NCBI GenBank assembly: GCA_001566295.1
Contig: KQ964248.1
Location: 558,001 to 622,000, forward strand
DNA from: Microdochium bolleyi
Taxonomy: Eukaryota > Ascomycota > Sordariomycetes > Xylariales > Microdochiaceae
Reading direction: 5' to 3'
Length of the DNA: 64,000 nucleotides
The notes under the pieces were generated by a model that made no database searches, was not told where the DNA came from, and saw only the letters and a program-made list of their open reading frames with translations. This document shows positions 36,266 to 47,100 of this stretch, piece after piece. The stretch's first letter is position 1, and every line of letters begins with the position of its first letter. The translations under genes and the position numbers were made by a program.

Positions 36266-37599
36266 TTTTCTCTCCTCGGGAGGGGGAGGCCTGCAAACAA
36301 CTCACGCGTGTTGTGTGTTCCGTGGACGGCTTTCCCCCCTCCAGCGTGGCGATTCCAAGGAGCAAGAACGACGTCAGAAAATGAGGAATCCATGTTTTAT
36401 GGTATGATACCCGGGTTCACCCCCTTGTTTTTTTTTTTCTCTCCTTTTCTCAACCCGCCGCGTTAAAGAAGATAGCGCTGTCGTGTGGAGATGTAGAGCA
36501 GATCAGAATGAATGAGGATGAGATGAAAGCTTGGATCTAAAGAAAGAAACTCGCCGTTCAATAAAGGAGGAACACAGTCCAAAAGAAAGAAGTACTCTAC
36601 GACATCCCCAATTACAGGCGTTGAGAATCTACTCCGCTTCTATTTGGGCCAGGTCGTTGGGACAGAGTAGGAGGGGGGCTTTCCTTTCGCCAGACTGGAA
36701 ACGAGGACCGGTATCTTACCTTGCCGCGTGTGTATATACATTGACTTATGTGTATTGCGGCTCGGGGTTGCCACGGGCAGCTTGATCAGTTGCCTGGGGG
36801 TTTTCTTCTTGTTTTTCTAGTAGAGGGGTTGTTGCTGGGCGGATTACGGGGTGAAATAGATATGCCAATACACGGCAATGGCGCTTCACACGAACGGGAG
36901 TCAACGGCCGAGAGTCCTATGAAACTGAATCTCCCGACAGGTATACATCAACACGAGCAGTCAGGGATGCTTTGAACCCCGCCTTTGCAGCACATTTTTA
37001 GATAGATAGGTGTAGGGCATCTGTTTTCTTTTTCTCTTCTTTCTTTCTCTTTTGAAACGTCGAAATGAATGAGCGTTGGGATGACAGATACTGTTCCAAA
37101 TAGAAAAGCGAAAAGAACGGCTCGTGGTGCCCTCCCACCACCACCACCAACTTGAACTGACTGTTTCTCTACTCGTACACCGAAACAAGAAAAACTGCTT
37201 CCGCCCAACGGTGAAACGCTTCTCGGATCCGCATTCATTAATAATAATAAAATCCAGCCGGTGACCATGCCCAGTGTGATCCGTCCGCTCCCAAGACCAT
37301 GCTATCCGACTCCCACAACGCCGCTGTCCGCCTTGGTTGATTGTTTTTTCCCCTCCGCTTTTCTTTCGTCTTTTTCAAAACCGGGAATATATCACAAAAG
37401 GAGTGTTCTTGGGACCAAAGGTATATGAACCATGGCCCTCTCCGTTCAGAACCGGGGCAAGAGCCCGGGCCGTGATAGTTTCTTCACGATTCGCTCTTAG
37501 TCCTTCTTCTAGAATGGGAAACATACAAAGCCACGTTAGTTTCCAGGTCCATAACCATATTGCTGCATGTATACAACATAGACATAGACACAGCCGAGT
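36266..37599. other. Intergenic region between convergent genes
   Basis: This 1.3-kb spacer lies between the 3' ends of BOR1 (+) and the metallothionein gene (-). It has T- and A-rich tracts, including 11 T at 36428-36438, in keeping with 3' UTRs and polyadenylation sites. No frame shows a recognisable domain. Confidence 0.6.
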
Positions 37600-37889
37600 C
37601 TAGGCTGTGCTGGCCTTGTCTCTGGGCTGAAAAAAGAGTGCTGTCAAGGGGTAAAACAAAAAGGGGAATAGGGAGGAGGCTGGACCACACCACACGTGGA
37701 GAAGCATGACCAAACAAGATCGACCGCGTGTGTGTGAGAGAAGTGGGAAGGAGAGAGCGAAAGAGAGAGAGAGAGAGAGAATTGAGCACGAACCGGGCAG
37801 TTTGTGCACTGGCAGCTCGACTCGCACTTGCACGCCCCCGAGCTCGCGCACGAGCACGTCCCGCCAGAGGTGTTGCACGAGCAGGCCAT
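37600..37889 (-). CDS. Metallothionein-like Cys-rich peptide
   Basis: Exons 37794-37889 and 37600-37626 encode a 40-residue peptide. The first 32 residues hold nine cysteines, mostly in CxC pairs (CSC, CSC, CKC, CQC), with Ser/Gly/Thr spacers and no aromatic residues. This is the pattern of small fungal metallothioneins that bind copper, cadmium or zinc in the cytosol. The 167-nt intron has a CCG|GTTCGT donor and a CTCTTTTTTCAG acceptor and contains a (GA/CT)n array. The second exon adds only PRDKASTA. A TATA box about 155 bp upstream and a CAA-rich leader fit an inducible, highly expressed gene. The first exon is certain enough to name the family; the exon 2 ending is the best splice-consistent choice. 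Without splicing, the frame would run on into low-complexity sequence. Confidence 0.8.
37762..37780. repeat. (GA)n microsatellite inside the metallothionein intron
   Basis: A 19-nt AG/GA dinucleotide array (CT on the coding strand), flanked by further AG-rich sequence. It lies just inside the 5' side of the metallothionein intron. Confidence 0.8.
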
Positions 37890-38662
37890 CGTTCACTATT
37901 CTTCTTCTTCTGTCTGTCTGTTGCTTTCGGCTCGCTCTTGTTGTTGTTGTTGTTCGTTCAGTTGCTATGTTTCGAACTTGGGACGCTAATCGGTGTGAAT
38001 CAGATATTCAGGGGAGAGAAATCGTGGGCAATGTCCACGACCTTTATACACGAGCTCACAGACACACAGGCACACAAAAGGCACACGAACTGGCTTGATC
38101 TCGTGGCCTGACTTCCCCCCAGCCGCCTCGTCATCATTTTATCATCGGACACTGGCTGAAGATAGGTCCATGACGCTAGTGTCGCCGGCTCGGGCGGCTC
38201 GTCTCCCTTCCAGCATGGAGATACCCCATAGCTTTCCCCGCACGCTCGACACGCTTTTGAGCCAGAGGCAAACTTACACTTCAGCCGGGCCGAGCATGGA
38301 GCAAGTCATGCTAGCTCTGATCGGGTTGCTGGGCAGTGATCCTAATTTTGGAGTTGGTATCTCACTCTCGACAGTCGCTCACTAAGCGCGATCTTGGCAC
38401 ATCAGAACCTTGGATTTCCCCGTTCGATGAAGCTGCCAGGGACACAATAGTTTGTTTGAACTTTTTTTGGTATTTCCAGCCACCCTTGGCCTGGTTATCA
38501 GATCGGAAACAACGTCCGGCTTGTCCAAAGACGACAAGCAACAATGCTAAAGTGGCAGTACCCAACTACATAACAAAGCCGTAAATGCGTAGATCGTGCT
38601 ACTATCCGTCCCTAGCCATTACATAACACACCTTGTCCTCTCATCTTTCCCGTGCAGGAAGT
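37890..38662. other. Intergenic: metallothionein promoter and FDH 3' flank
   Basis: This 0.8-kb spacer holds the metallothionein promoter and CAA-rich leader (37890-38060) and, further right, the 3' flank of formate dehydrogenase. No supported frame. Confidence 0.6.
38041..38050 (-). promoter_or_regulatory. TATA box of the metallothionein gene
   Basis: TGTATAAAGG on the minus strand lies about 155 bp upstream of the ATG at 37889. The intervening leader is rich in AAC/CAA repeats. I could not identify a copper- or metal-response element with confidence. Confidence 0.6.
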
Positions 38663-40133
38663 CTATTTCTTGCTGCGCTGGCCGTAGGCGCGAGTGACGT
38701 AGTCGCCGTCCTTGACGATCAGGTCCTCAGGGCGGTAGTCGTGGCGACCGGACAGGTAGCTGTCGAGGATGGCCTTGGTGCCGTCAGCGTACCGCTTCTG
38801 CGCATCCAGAGAGGTACCGGACATGTGAGGGACCATGGCGTTGCCGCCGCCGAACGGGTTCTTGGCGGTGCGCAAAGGGTGGTCGCGGGGCGCGGGCTGG
38901 GGGAACCACACGTCACCACCGTATCCGCGGAGGTGGCCGGACTTGAGGGCGTCGGCGACATCCTCCTTGACAACAATGGCACCACGGGCAGTGTTGACGA
39001 GCCATGAGCCTGTGGGAGCAGGGAGATTAGCGTCCTGTATTCAAAGGTCACACAGCGAGAACGGGCCACTTACCAGGCTTCATCTTGGAGATGAGCTCCT
39101 TGTTGAACATGCCACGGGTCTTCTCGTGGAGCGGGCAGTTGATGGTGACAACATCACACTGGGCCAGCATCTCCTCCAGGTTCTCGACGCGGCGGCAGCC
39201 AATCTCCTTCTCAACCTCGGCGGAGAGGGGCTGGTAGTCGAAGTAGAGGAGCTCCTTGCAGTCGAATGGCTTGAGGCGGCGCAGCACACGCTCGCCGATG
39301 CGGCCGACAGCGACGGTGCCGACAACCTTGCCCTCGAGGTCGAACTCGTTCTTGGCAACACCAGCGACATCCCACTCGCCAGCCTCGATCATCTCGTGCG
39401 CGGGCACGAAGTTGCGGACAAGGACGAGGATGGTCATGACGACATGCTCAGCAACGGAGACTACGTTGGAGCCGGTGACCTCGGCGACGGTGACACCACC
39501 GTTGGTCTTGTTGGCAGCGTTGAGGTCGACATGGTCAGAGCCGATACCGGCGGTGACGGCGAGCTTGAGGTTCTTGGCCTTAGCGAGGCGCTCTTCTGTG
39601 AGGTAGCCGGGGTGGAAGCTGTTGTTGCGTGTCAGTGGTTGTGTCGATCACGTGGAGGTGTGGGAAGGTGAGTCCTACGGAGTGGTGATGATGATCTCGG
39701 CGTCGACAAGCTCCTGGTCGAACTTCGAGTTCTCGCCCTCCTTGTCTGAGGTGGTGACGAGAGTGTGTCCCTGGTCCTCGAGCCACTTGCGGATGCCCAG
39801 CTCGTTCTCGGTGGTTCCGAGGAGTTCGGGAACCTGCTCGGCATGCTTGCCGCCGTCGTAGAGGACGAGCAGAACTTTGACCTTTTCACGTTGCGTTGTC
39901 AGCATGCGAGTCGAAGACGGGCTCGAGAGCCGGAGCGAAGACGGCTTGGCGAGATGCGAGGGCCGCGCGGCCGCTGATGCTCGGACGGCGGAGGCGGCCC
40001 TCAGCGCATGGCTCGGGGCTGTGGAGGCAGGAAGGACAGAGGAATGAAGAGAGCGAGAGGCCGCGACCCCGGGGAGGGTGCGGGCCCTCGGCGCTGAGCG
40101 CGCAATGGAGGAGGAGAGAGTTCTCATTACCAT
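38663..40133 (-). CDS. FDH1: NAD-dependent formate dehydrogenase with mitochondrial presequence
   Basis: Exons 39679-40133, 39074-39618 and 38663-39009 encode 448 residues. The enzyme oxidises formate to CO2 with NAD+ and belongs to the D-2-hydroxyacid dehydrogenase family. The catalytic part starts near residue 83 (KVKVLLVLYDGGKHAEQVPE). Other landmarks are TPFHPGYLTEERL, the nucleotide-binding GKVVGTVAVGRIGERVL, the catalytic Arg region NTARGAIV, and PHMSGTSLDAQKRYADG with the active-site His. The ~76-residue N-terminal extension is Arg/Ser/Ala-rich, with almost no acids (MVMRTLSSSIARSAPRARTL), and looks like a mitochondrial presequence. A second in-frame ATG at residue 77 (39905) could make a cytosolic form. 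Introns are GTAGGA...ACAG and GTAAGT...CACAG with correct phases. C-ending codons are strongly preferred, suggesting high expression. Confidence 0.94.
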
Positions 40134-40300
40134 TTTGAAAGTGTTGGAGAGGTGTGTTTGTAATATGAGACAATGGCAGCAATGGAGTCGAGAGTGAGAG
40201 CCTGCTCAGTCAATGGCCAGGAGAATAAGTTGAAGTGATGTGGGATGAGGAGAAATCGAGAGAGCAGAGGAGGAAAAAGCAAGCCGGAGTGAGGAGGCCG

Positions 40301-40313
40301 GCATTAAATATGG
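40301..40313 (-). promoter_or_regulatory. Probable TATA-like element of FDH1
   Basis: CCATATTTAATGC on the minus strand lies about 170 bp upstream of the FDH ATG at 40133. The position resembles the TATA elements of other strongly expressed genes in this window. Confidence 0.4.
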
Positions 40314-40416
40314 CATTGGTGAGCAGCCTGGAGAGAGCAGCCAGCCGGAGATGACATGGCAAGTGAAGCTAAGTGAGGGGAAAGCGCCGGGAGAGCGGCG
40401 GGAGTTGCAGTTGCCT

Positions 40417-40443
40417 GGAGAGAGAGAGAGAGAGTGTGTGTGT
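40417..40443. repeat. Compound GA/GT dinucleotide repeat
   Basis: An (AG)n run of about 18 nt passes directly into a short (TG)n run. Confidence 0.7.
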
Positions 40444-41446
40444 GCCTGCATGCTCGTGCAAGTGCGTGTACGTAACCGCATATCTCCAACCAGAGAGGGG
40501 ACCTCGGGGAGGTCGACCGGTCAGGGTCGCAGCTTCCTCTGGTCCAGACCCTTTCTGCGCGGGCCACGCCTGCCAGGTGCAGCTCGGTGCAACACTACGA
40601 GCGTGGACGCGGCCAGACTTTGTTACGTGCTGCGATGCTCGGACGATTCATGGTGGGTGGACGTGGACGCGCTCGGGGTTCACTCGGCATCGCGGGGCCG
40701 CCACCAGAGAGCTCGGGTGGACGCAGCAGGGCAGCGGGAGCGGCAGGGCCGGCCCCGCATTCGCGAACTCCCCCCGTCCGCGGTCCCTCTCGAGCTCTGC
40801 CTCCTCTACCCCACCTACCCCGAACCATCTTCCCATGGGCTGCATCTCGAAGAAGGCCGTTGTAGAGGCTAAAGAAGAGAGAAAGAAAGCAAGAGGAAAG
40901 TGCGCAAGACATGGCAATATGACTCGCCTTCACTTAGATCAGGCTTCATCTGCTCGGGCCATCAGCATGGCTGACGGCCACTTCCGAGTTTGGACATCCA
41001 GATCACCCGCCGTCAGCATGCACGAAACCAGAATGCGGGGGAGCTGCGGGCCCCAAGTACCACTCGCTCTTGCCCGCTTTAGGATACCGGGCCAACCACC
41101 GACCCCAGCGACCTTGACCTTGAGGGACTCTCCGAACCTCCGACAACACCACGCTCCAGAGGCTGCAGCCACGGTCATGCGGTGACGGGCCTCGCGTCTC
41201 GATCGCGATCAGCCACTCTGGCCAGCAGCTTCGAGCATTCGCATAATGGGCCTCCTGCCTCCATGTCAAAGTCCCTACGGCACCAAGACGACCTTCGTCG
41301 ACTGCACACTCTCCTGCCGTCCTTCGAGCTCAGCACGATTTGAAGCGGCACAGTCACTCTGCGAGGCACAAAAGGCACAAGAATCTGGTCGCATTGCCGG
41401 TACAGAGACGCTGCGAGCTCATGTCCCAATCAATTGACAGCTCCAT

Positions 41447-42324
41447 CTACAGTGCCCAGCAGACAGCGGCCACCACCCCCAGACCCAGCATCAGGGCGCT
41501 TGCCCGGTCGTGGTGCGCCATCGCGATCGGCAGCGACGTCCGCGTTGGCCGCACGACCCCTCCTGTACCGCTTGGCCGCGGGTTCGTTGTCGAGTTGCCC
41601 GCACGAGGGTTCGTCGCCAGCTCCCCTGGGCTTGACGACTGCGCCTGAGTGTTCGACACGACGAAGAAGTTGCCCGCCACCACCTTGTCCGACAGCCCTG
41701 CCTGCTGCAGCACGCTCGCCACGTTGAATCCCCTCCTCGTCGCGGCCGCCGCCTTGAGCTTGGCCAGGTCCGTTGCGCTCGCAGCACTCGTGTCCACCAG
41801 GATCTGGGTGTAGCGATGGGTCAACGGCTCCCTCGCAGGCGGGTTGGGCCCAAAGTACGTCACCAGCGCCTGCTCGGCCGCAGGTGCCGTGAGCAGGAAT
41901 GCGTTGGTACCGCCCAGGTTGGAGGGCGCCGCGCTCTGCACCAGTCCTGTCTGCGCCCAGTGCAGCAGAGTGTCAGTCGCGGGAGGGCTCTGCGTGGGGA
42001 TGTCCAGGTCAATCATGAAGACGGCAAAAGTGGAGCCGTCGAGCTTGCTCTGTGTCCCAATCTGCGGCTGGCTTCGGGTGACTGCGGATGAGGCGGAGAG
42101 ACTGTTAGCCGGGCTGGTCTAGGGCTCGGGAGCTCCTGTCTTCTGTACGTCGACCTTGAAATGTTTCACTCACCTGACTGCTGCAGTTTGACGCCGTCGA
42201 GAGCCATCTCGTTCCCAAAGGAGACCACCAGGCTGTTCTGCGAAGCGGGCACGAACCCCTGCGGGGTCAACGCCAGAGCCACGGACGCGGCCGTGGACAG
42301 GATGGTGAGAGCCGTGAACGCCAT
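41447..42324 (-). CDS. Secreted PEBP-like protein, probably GPI-anchored
   Basis: Exons 42174-42324 and 41447-42081 encode 261 residues. A signal peptide (MAFTALTILSTAASVALA) is followed by a phosphatidylethanolamine-binding-protein fold: LVVSFGNEMALDGVKLQQS, then FAVFMIDLDIPTQS where classical PEBPs have a DPDAP-type ligand motif, then LLHWAQTGL, and FGPNPPAREPLTHRYTQILV matching the GP.P....H.Y segment. After the fold there is a Ser/Thr/Asn/Gly-rich linker. A hydrophobic C-terminal tail (SALMLGLGVVAAVCWAL) preceded by small residues is typical of a GPI signal. Secreted fungal PEBP-like proteins are known, but their ligands are not established. The first acidic residues of the ligand motif are altered (DLDIP), so classical lipid or nucleotide binding is uncertain. 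The intron is GTGAGT...CCGCAG with matching phase. Confidence 0.83.
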
Positions 42325-44111
42325 GGTGTCGACGAGCAGGTATTATTACGTTCTAGTGGTAAGAAATCCAAAGGTGGGACTATTCGTCGACTGACCAGCA
42401 GCGAGCAACGGACCAGCCTGTTGTAATTGAGGTAATGGAGGATGGAAAGAGAAGAGGATGGGGTGCTGGCAGACGTATCTGCTTGACAAAATCCACCGAC
42501 CGCAGCAGCCCTTATATTGACACGAGAATATCAGACCATGACCGAACCTCGAACGGGCCACACGATCAGCAAAAGCTCCGACGAAGCCACTGGCAGGCGG
42601 CTCAACTGGCCGTGTCCCTCGACCATGAAACGCGGACGTGCAACCTGGCCCGGGCGATCCCTCCAGGAAGCTTAATCGCCAGACTCGCCTGGGAGCCCGC
42701 TAAGAAAGATCAGAAACAAGCCTCGCACACGAGACGACCACCAACAGCAACCTCGATGATATCAATGCCTCTTGAAACCCAGAAGGCCATGACAACGCAA
42801 AAAAACGACAACGGGCGGAGGCCAGCAGAAAAAGGGACCCGGCAGATCATCTCCATCGAGCAGCGCGCATTACATACGTGCAGGGGTCCGAGCCACTGGA
42901 CTTGGCGGGACGAATGTGTGGGCCCGCAGCTGTTTCGGCACTCTGTGTCGACCCACCCACAGGCCTTGAAGAAGGCCATCTGGTGCATGTGTGTGAGACT
43001 TGTGTCAAGACTCAACTCTGTGACGGCACCAGAGAAGCTTCGCCGGGCAGATCAGTCTTGGCTGCAACACCCTGCGTGTGGGCGTGGCGCGGCGGGCAGT
43101 TTTCTGGTCGATGAACCTAGCTAGGCCCCGGTGAGCATTTCATGCGATGACTCCAAGACGACAGCAACGGCCGCTTGACGCCATACCCTCACCATCCTAA
43201 CGTTGTAAGTTGAGAAATCGCGGCCGGCCCGCAGGCGAATGCGCGATTGGGTCGTATTTATAGCCACGGAGGAGTTGTCCGGGCCTACCGCTGAGCGGGA
43301 GCCCATGGATGATCGGTGGCTTTCTCGCGCTCGAAATGTTTTTCCAAACAGCGCCCGATTGAAGGTCTCAGCCCACGGGCTTCTGCCTCAGTGCGCGCCA
43401 GGGTCCCTTCTTGCAAAGACAGTGACGCTCTTACTTGGGTACTTAAGACATCAAGTAACAAATGTCCCATAGCCTGATAGTGACAGAAACGTCGTCGTCT
43501 AATACCATGGAGAACCCCAAGTGTTCCAATCCCGGTTGATGATGCCCTTATTGGAGCTCCCTAACAGTATTCTCCATAAACGCCGGTACTGAGCGCAGGC
43601 ACAAAGCTCTCGTATTCGACGGCCCGATACACTTCAGAGAACGTGTAGATATCGTATGCTCGTGGGCCATCACGACTTGAGTCGGCTGTGAGCATGCTTC
43701 GCCTGTCTGCCACAGGGAAATCATAGCCGGCCTCCTCGTGGCACATGCATGCACGCAGCACACATTTGGCAAGGTAAAGTGTAGTAGGTGCTACTTTTCT
43801 CTTCATTGGGCTGTTTATCTATGACAAAGAATCGACTCTGCCAAGTGATTCAGCAACCAATCTCGACCAGGTCGACCGCAAAAACACAAAAGAAAACTAA
43901 CAACATGCAGGCAGGCCTTTGCTATGCACAACTTCAGGATAAAAAAAGGAAGGGAATGAAACAATGAGCAGCCGTTGCGGCATGTGATGGGGTATTTCCG
44001 ACCAGTCCCAGAAAGACAAAAAGCAATGAAAGTAGTGAGCCCTGCAAAGCAACCATTTGACTCCATGGCCATGGACTCCATGTGTGTGTCACAATCGTGC
44101 GAAAGTTCTCT
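42325..44111. other. Intergenic: PEBP promoter and KAR9 3' flank
   Basis: This 1.8-kb spacer has a plus-strand frame of about 229 codons (42435-43124) with no domain or codon bias, judged non-coding. The left part holds the PEBP promoter; the right part is AT-richer and probably the KAR9 3' UTR. Confidence 0.55.
42511..42520 (-). promoter_or_regulatory. Probable TATA box of the PEBP-like gene
   Basis: TCAATATAAG on the minus strand lies about 190 bp upstream of the ATG at 42324. Confidence 0.45.
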
Positions 44112-47100
44112 CTAGCCCTTCCTGAATAGCCTCGTGGTGCCGCCGACCTTGTCGAGCGTGCCGAAGCTGCCACTGTGTGGGCGCTGCACCGCGGGGATGC
44201 GCTCGCCGCTAGCAAGTCGCACCTTCGTCTTGACGCTCTCGACCCAGGCGCGGCTCTCGTCGCTCATCTGCTTCTTGGCGGGGTTGGGCCCAGCGAGGCC
44301 GAGAGAGCTAGTCTCCTCGTCAAAGTCGCTCCGTATCGACATCCTCGAAGTATCAAAGTCGGGTGACGGTGACTTTGTCGCTTGCCTCGAAATAGGAGTC
44401 CTCAGAGGTCGTCTTGCGTCGTGCTCGCCCATACTTCTCCTAGTCTTGCGGACGGCCAATGGGGTCGACGGCGTTTCCAAGGCTGAGGCAGGCCGGCTGG
44501 ACGGGCTAGATCCATGTCGTGAGCTACGGTCAGGCTGAGGTGAGTCTCGTACTTCGACCTTGCCTTCCCCCTTCGACTTGCGGCCGTGATGGGCAGCGTA
44601 CTCTTTCAAGTATTCGCCCAGGTCAGACCAGCCGCCGCCCACGCGGACCATGACTCTTTCACCATTCTCGCCGACGCAGCGGATGAAGAGCTTGATGGGT
44701 GCCTCGCCAGTCGATCGTGAGAGGTGATACGTCTTGATCTCCTGGCTGCTCTTGGGGCGCTGTCGGGGTTCTCTGACAGGAGCTAGCATGAATGACGGGG
44801 TGCCACTGCGCGAAAATGACGAGGGGGTGCCAGCACGAGACGACATGGCGGATCCACTGCGTCTGATCGGGTCCGGTGCCCGAGTCCTAGGCTTGGCAGG
44901 ATGTTGGAAATCCGGCGGGTTCAAGTTGATGGGTGGCTTAGATGTCCGGGACAGCTTGATCTTAGCAGGAATGTTCTGCAGCACCTCTCGGATTTGTTGG
45001 TGCAAATGGTCGTCTTCACTCGTCATGCTGACCGTGCTCATCCGGCTATGACTGCCAAGCTGGCTCTCGTAGTCCACAGATGTGTCTGGGTCAAACACGG
45101 CAGACGAATTCAAGTACTCTTGCGTCAAGGGGGGCCCGAACTCGTAGACTGGAAAGACTTGTGGTGTTTCCTCGAAGGACACCGAGGCCGTCCTCTGCTG
45201 GTACCTCAGTGGCGGCGAGCTGGGCGGACTGGCAGCATCACTAGAGAACAACGGCTGGTCCGGATCGGGAAGCGGCGGCAACTCAGGCTCCATGGAATCT
45301 TCCCGGAAGGACTCGCTGGCATCGAGTTCGGTAAGTCGTGAGGTGTCGTGTACAACTGTCGAGGCGACCGAAAGGTTGCTAGCCATCCTCCGTGGGAAGC
45401 GTGGCAGGTCTGGCTCTGACTGGCCCTCTTCTTCCTCTACCGTTTCCAATATGGAGGGCTCCATGAAGGAACTGTCGAGGACAGGTGACTCCTGCCCTGA
45501 GCTGTCCCACTCCTCGTCGCTGTCTTCCTCAAGTCCTTCGGGAAGCTTCGGGGAGCCAAGTGGTTGCTTTTCTGGCGAAGAGGGCGCCATTCTGACGATG
45601 TTCCGATTGACCTCAGAGAGAATGACCTGATTCGGTCGCGCCTCCTTGGGTCGTGGGGCGCCAGGCAGCTTTTCTTGGCTGAACTTTCTCATGAGGTTTT
45701 GCACGTTGAAGCCTTTGGTCCTCGGCTCTTTGCCTTGTGCCGGCCTCGGTTTTGAATCGCCGGCGCCGTCCAAATGTACGGGAGCCACTTCATCGCCGCC
45801 AGCTCTGTCAAGCATTGATCGTCTGGTGGGCTTCTTAGGACTCTGAGCCTTTGTAACCTGGGTCTTGCGCTTCGACACCTTGATGGGGCTTTTGCTCCTG
45901 GCACCCGTGTTCTCAGGCTCTTCCACGCTGTGAGGTTCTTCGCTTTGTTCCGCACTCTGCTCGATAATCGACGAATGATCAAAGGGGAGGGGCGGCGAAG
46001 ATGAGAATTCCTCCACGTCCGTCGCCCGCTCCTTAGTCGGGCTAGGCGCATGGACTTGTATCGTCAACTTCGATCCTCGTGGAGTCATGGGTGCAGACGG
46101 CTTTGTTTTCTTTGTCCACTCGCCACCACGAACTCGGTGGTCTCCTGCCACGACCCATTGCCTCCAGCTCCGCTCGACCTTATCGACGCGATCTATCCAT
46201 GTGTCGGGCACGGTGTCTGGCGTTGCTTCCAGCAAGTCGAGCATGAAGTCCATCAGCTTGCACACCTTGGTGACTTTAGGCTCGAGCGTCTGGCGCATGA
46301 CGTTGAATGTGCCTTGGGATAGTGCCTTGGCGGGACGGTCGTCCTCAGACTCTTGAGGAGGGGCGATGACATCCCAGCCAGCCGCCAATGCCGCTTCGAC
46401 GTCCTCCAGCGATAAGAGCAGTTCCGGGATCTTGTCAAGCACAGAAAGTCGGACACTCCAAGCGCTCATCAGCTTCGATAGCCTGGAAAGAATGGGAAGG
46501 CAGTAAAGGACAATTGCGGTGATCACTGCCGTCAGATCCTCCATCTTGACATAAGACAGTGCAGATGTGACGGATCGGCCAGAATCTGATAACGGCGTGC
46601 CTGGCCGTGACAATGGGAGGATGTGGCTGTGGAGTACTGTTGTTTTCATTTCGTCGATGTCCATGGCGTCCATCTCCGCCAGAATATTCTCCACGCGGCG
46701 CTGATACCGAAGCACGTCATCTGGCGCAATGCTGCCACGCCAATCGTCTTCCGTGATTGTTGTTTCGTCGGTGCTCTCGCCGGAAACAGAACGGGTAGCG
46801 GCAAAGAGTCGATGCTGCGCTCGTGGGGGCTCGAAACCAGCACTGCCACCGTCACGGGGCCACGGCCAATCGGACAGCTCTTCATACCAGTCGTTGATGT
46901 GCTTCGAAGCGACAGCGGCTCTCATGGCGAACGATTGTTCCGCGGCTGAAGCCTCGTCGAGACATTTCTTGAGCGCACCAATGGGCGAGCGTAGAGAATC
47001 GATGACGCAGAAGGGCTTAAGCGAGTAAAGTAGGTCTTCAGTGTCGTCGCTGTACTGGTGATTGCGGGTAGGAGATCGGGAGGCGGCGCGGAGATGACGC

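Larger units (their letters stand above)
40134..41446. other. Intergenic: FDH promoter and 3' flank of the PEBP gene
   Basis: This 1.3-kb spacer contains a GA/GT dinucleotide tract (40417-40443) and low-complexity open frames on both strands with no domain. The left part is the FDH promoter, with AG-rich sequence on the plus strand. Confidence 0.6.

Noticed and set aside
40373..41185. 270-codon plus-strand open frame, including an internal MGCISKK start that resembles an acylation signal
   Set aside because: It starts in a microsatellite and reads through low-complexity Arg/Ser/Pro sequence. The seven-residue match is too short to support a gene.
42435..43124. 229-codon plus-strand open frame
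   Set aside because: No recognisable domain, average composition and no codon bias. It overlaps the promoter side of the PEBP gene.
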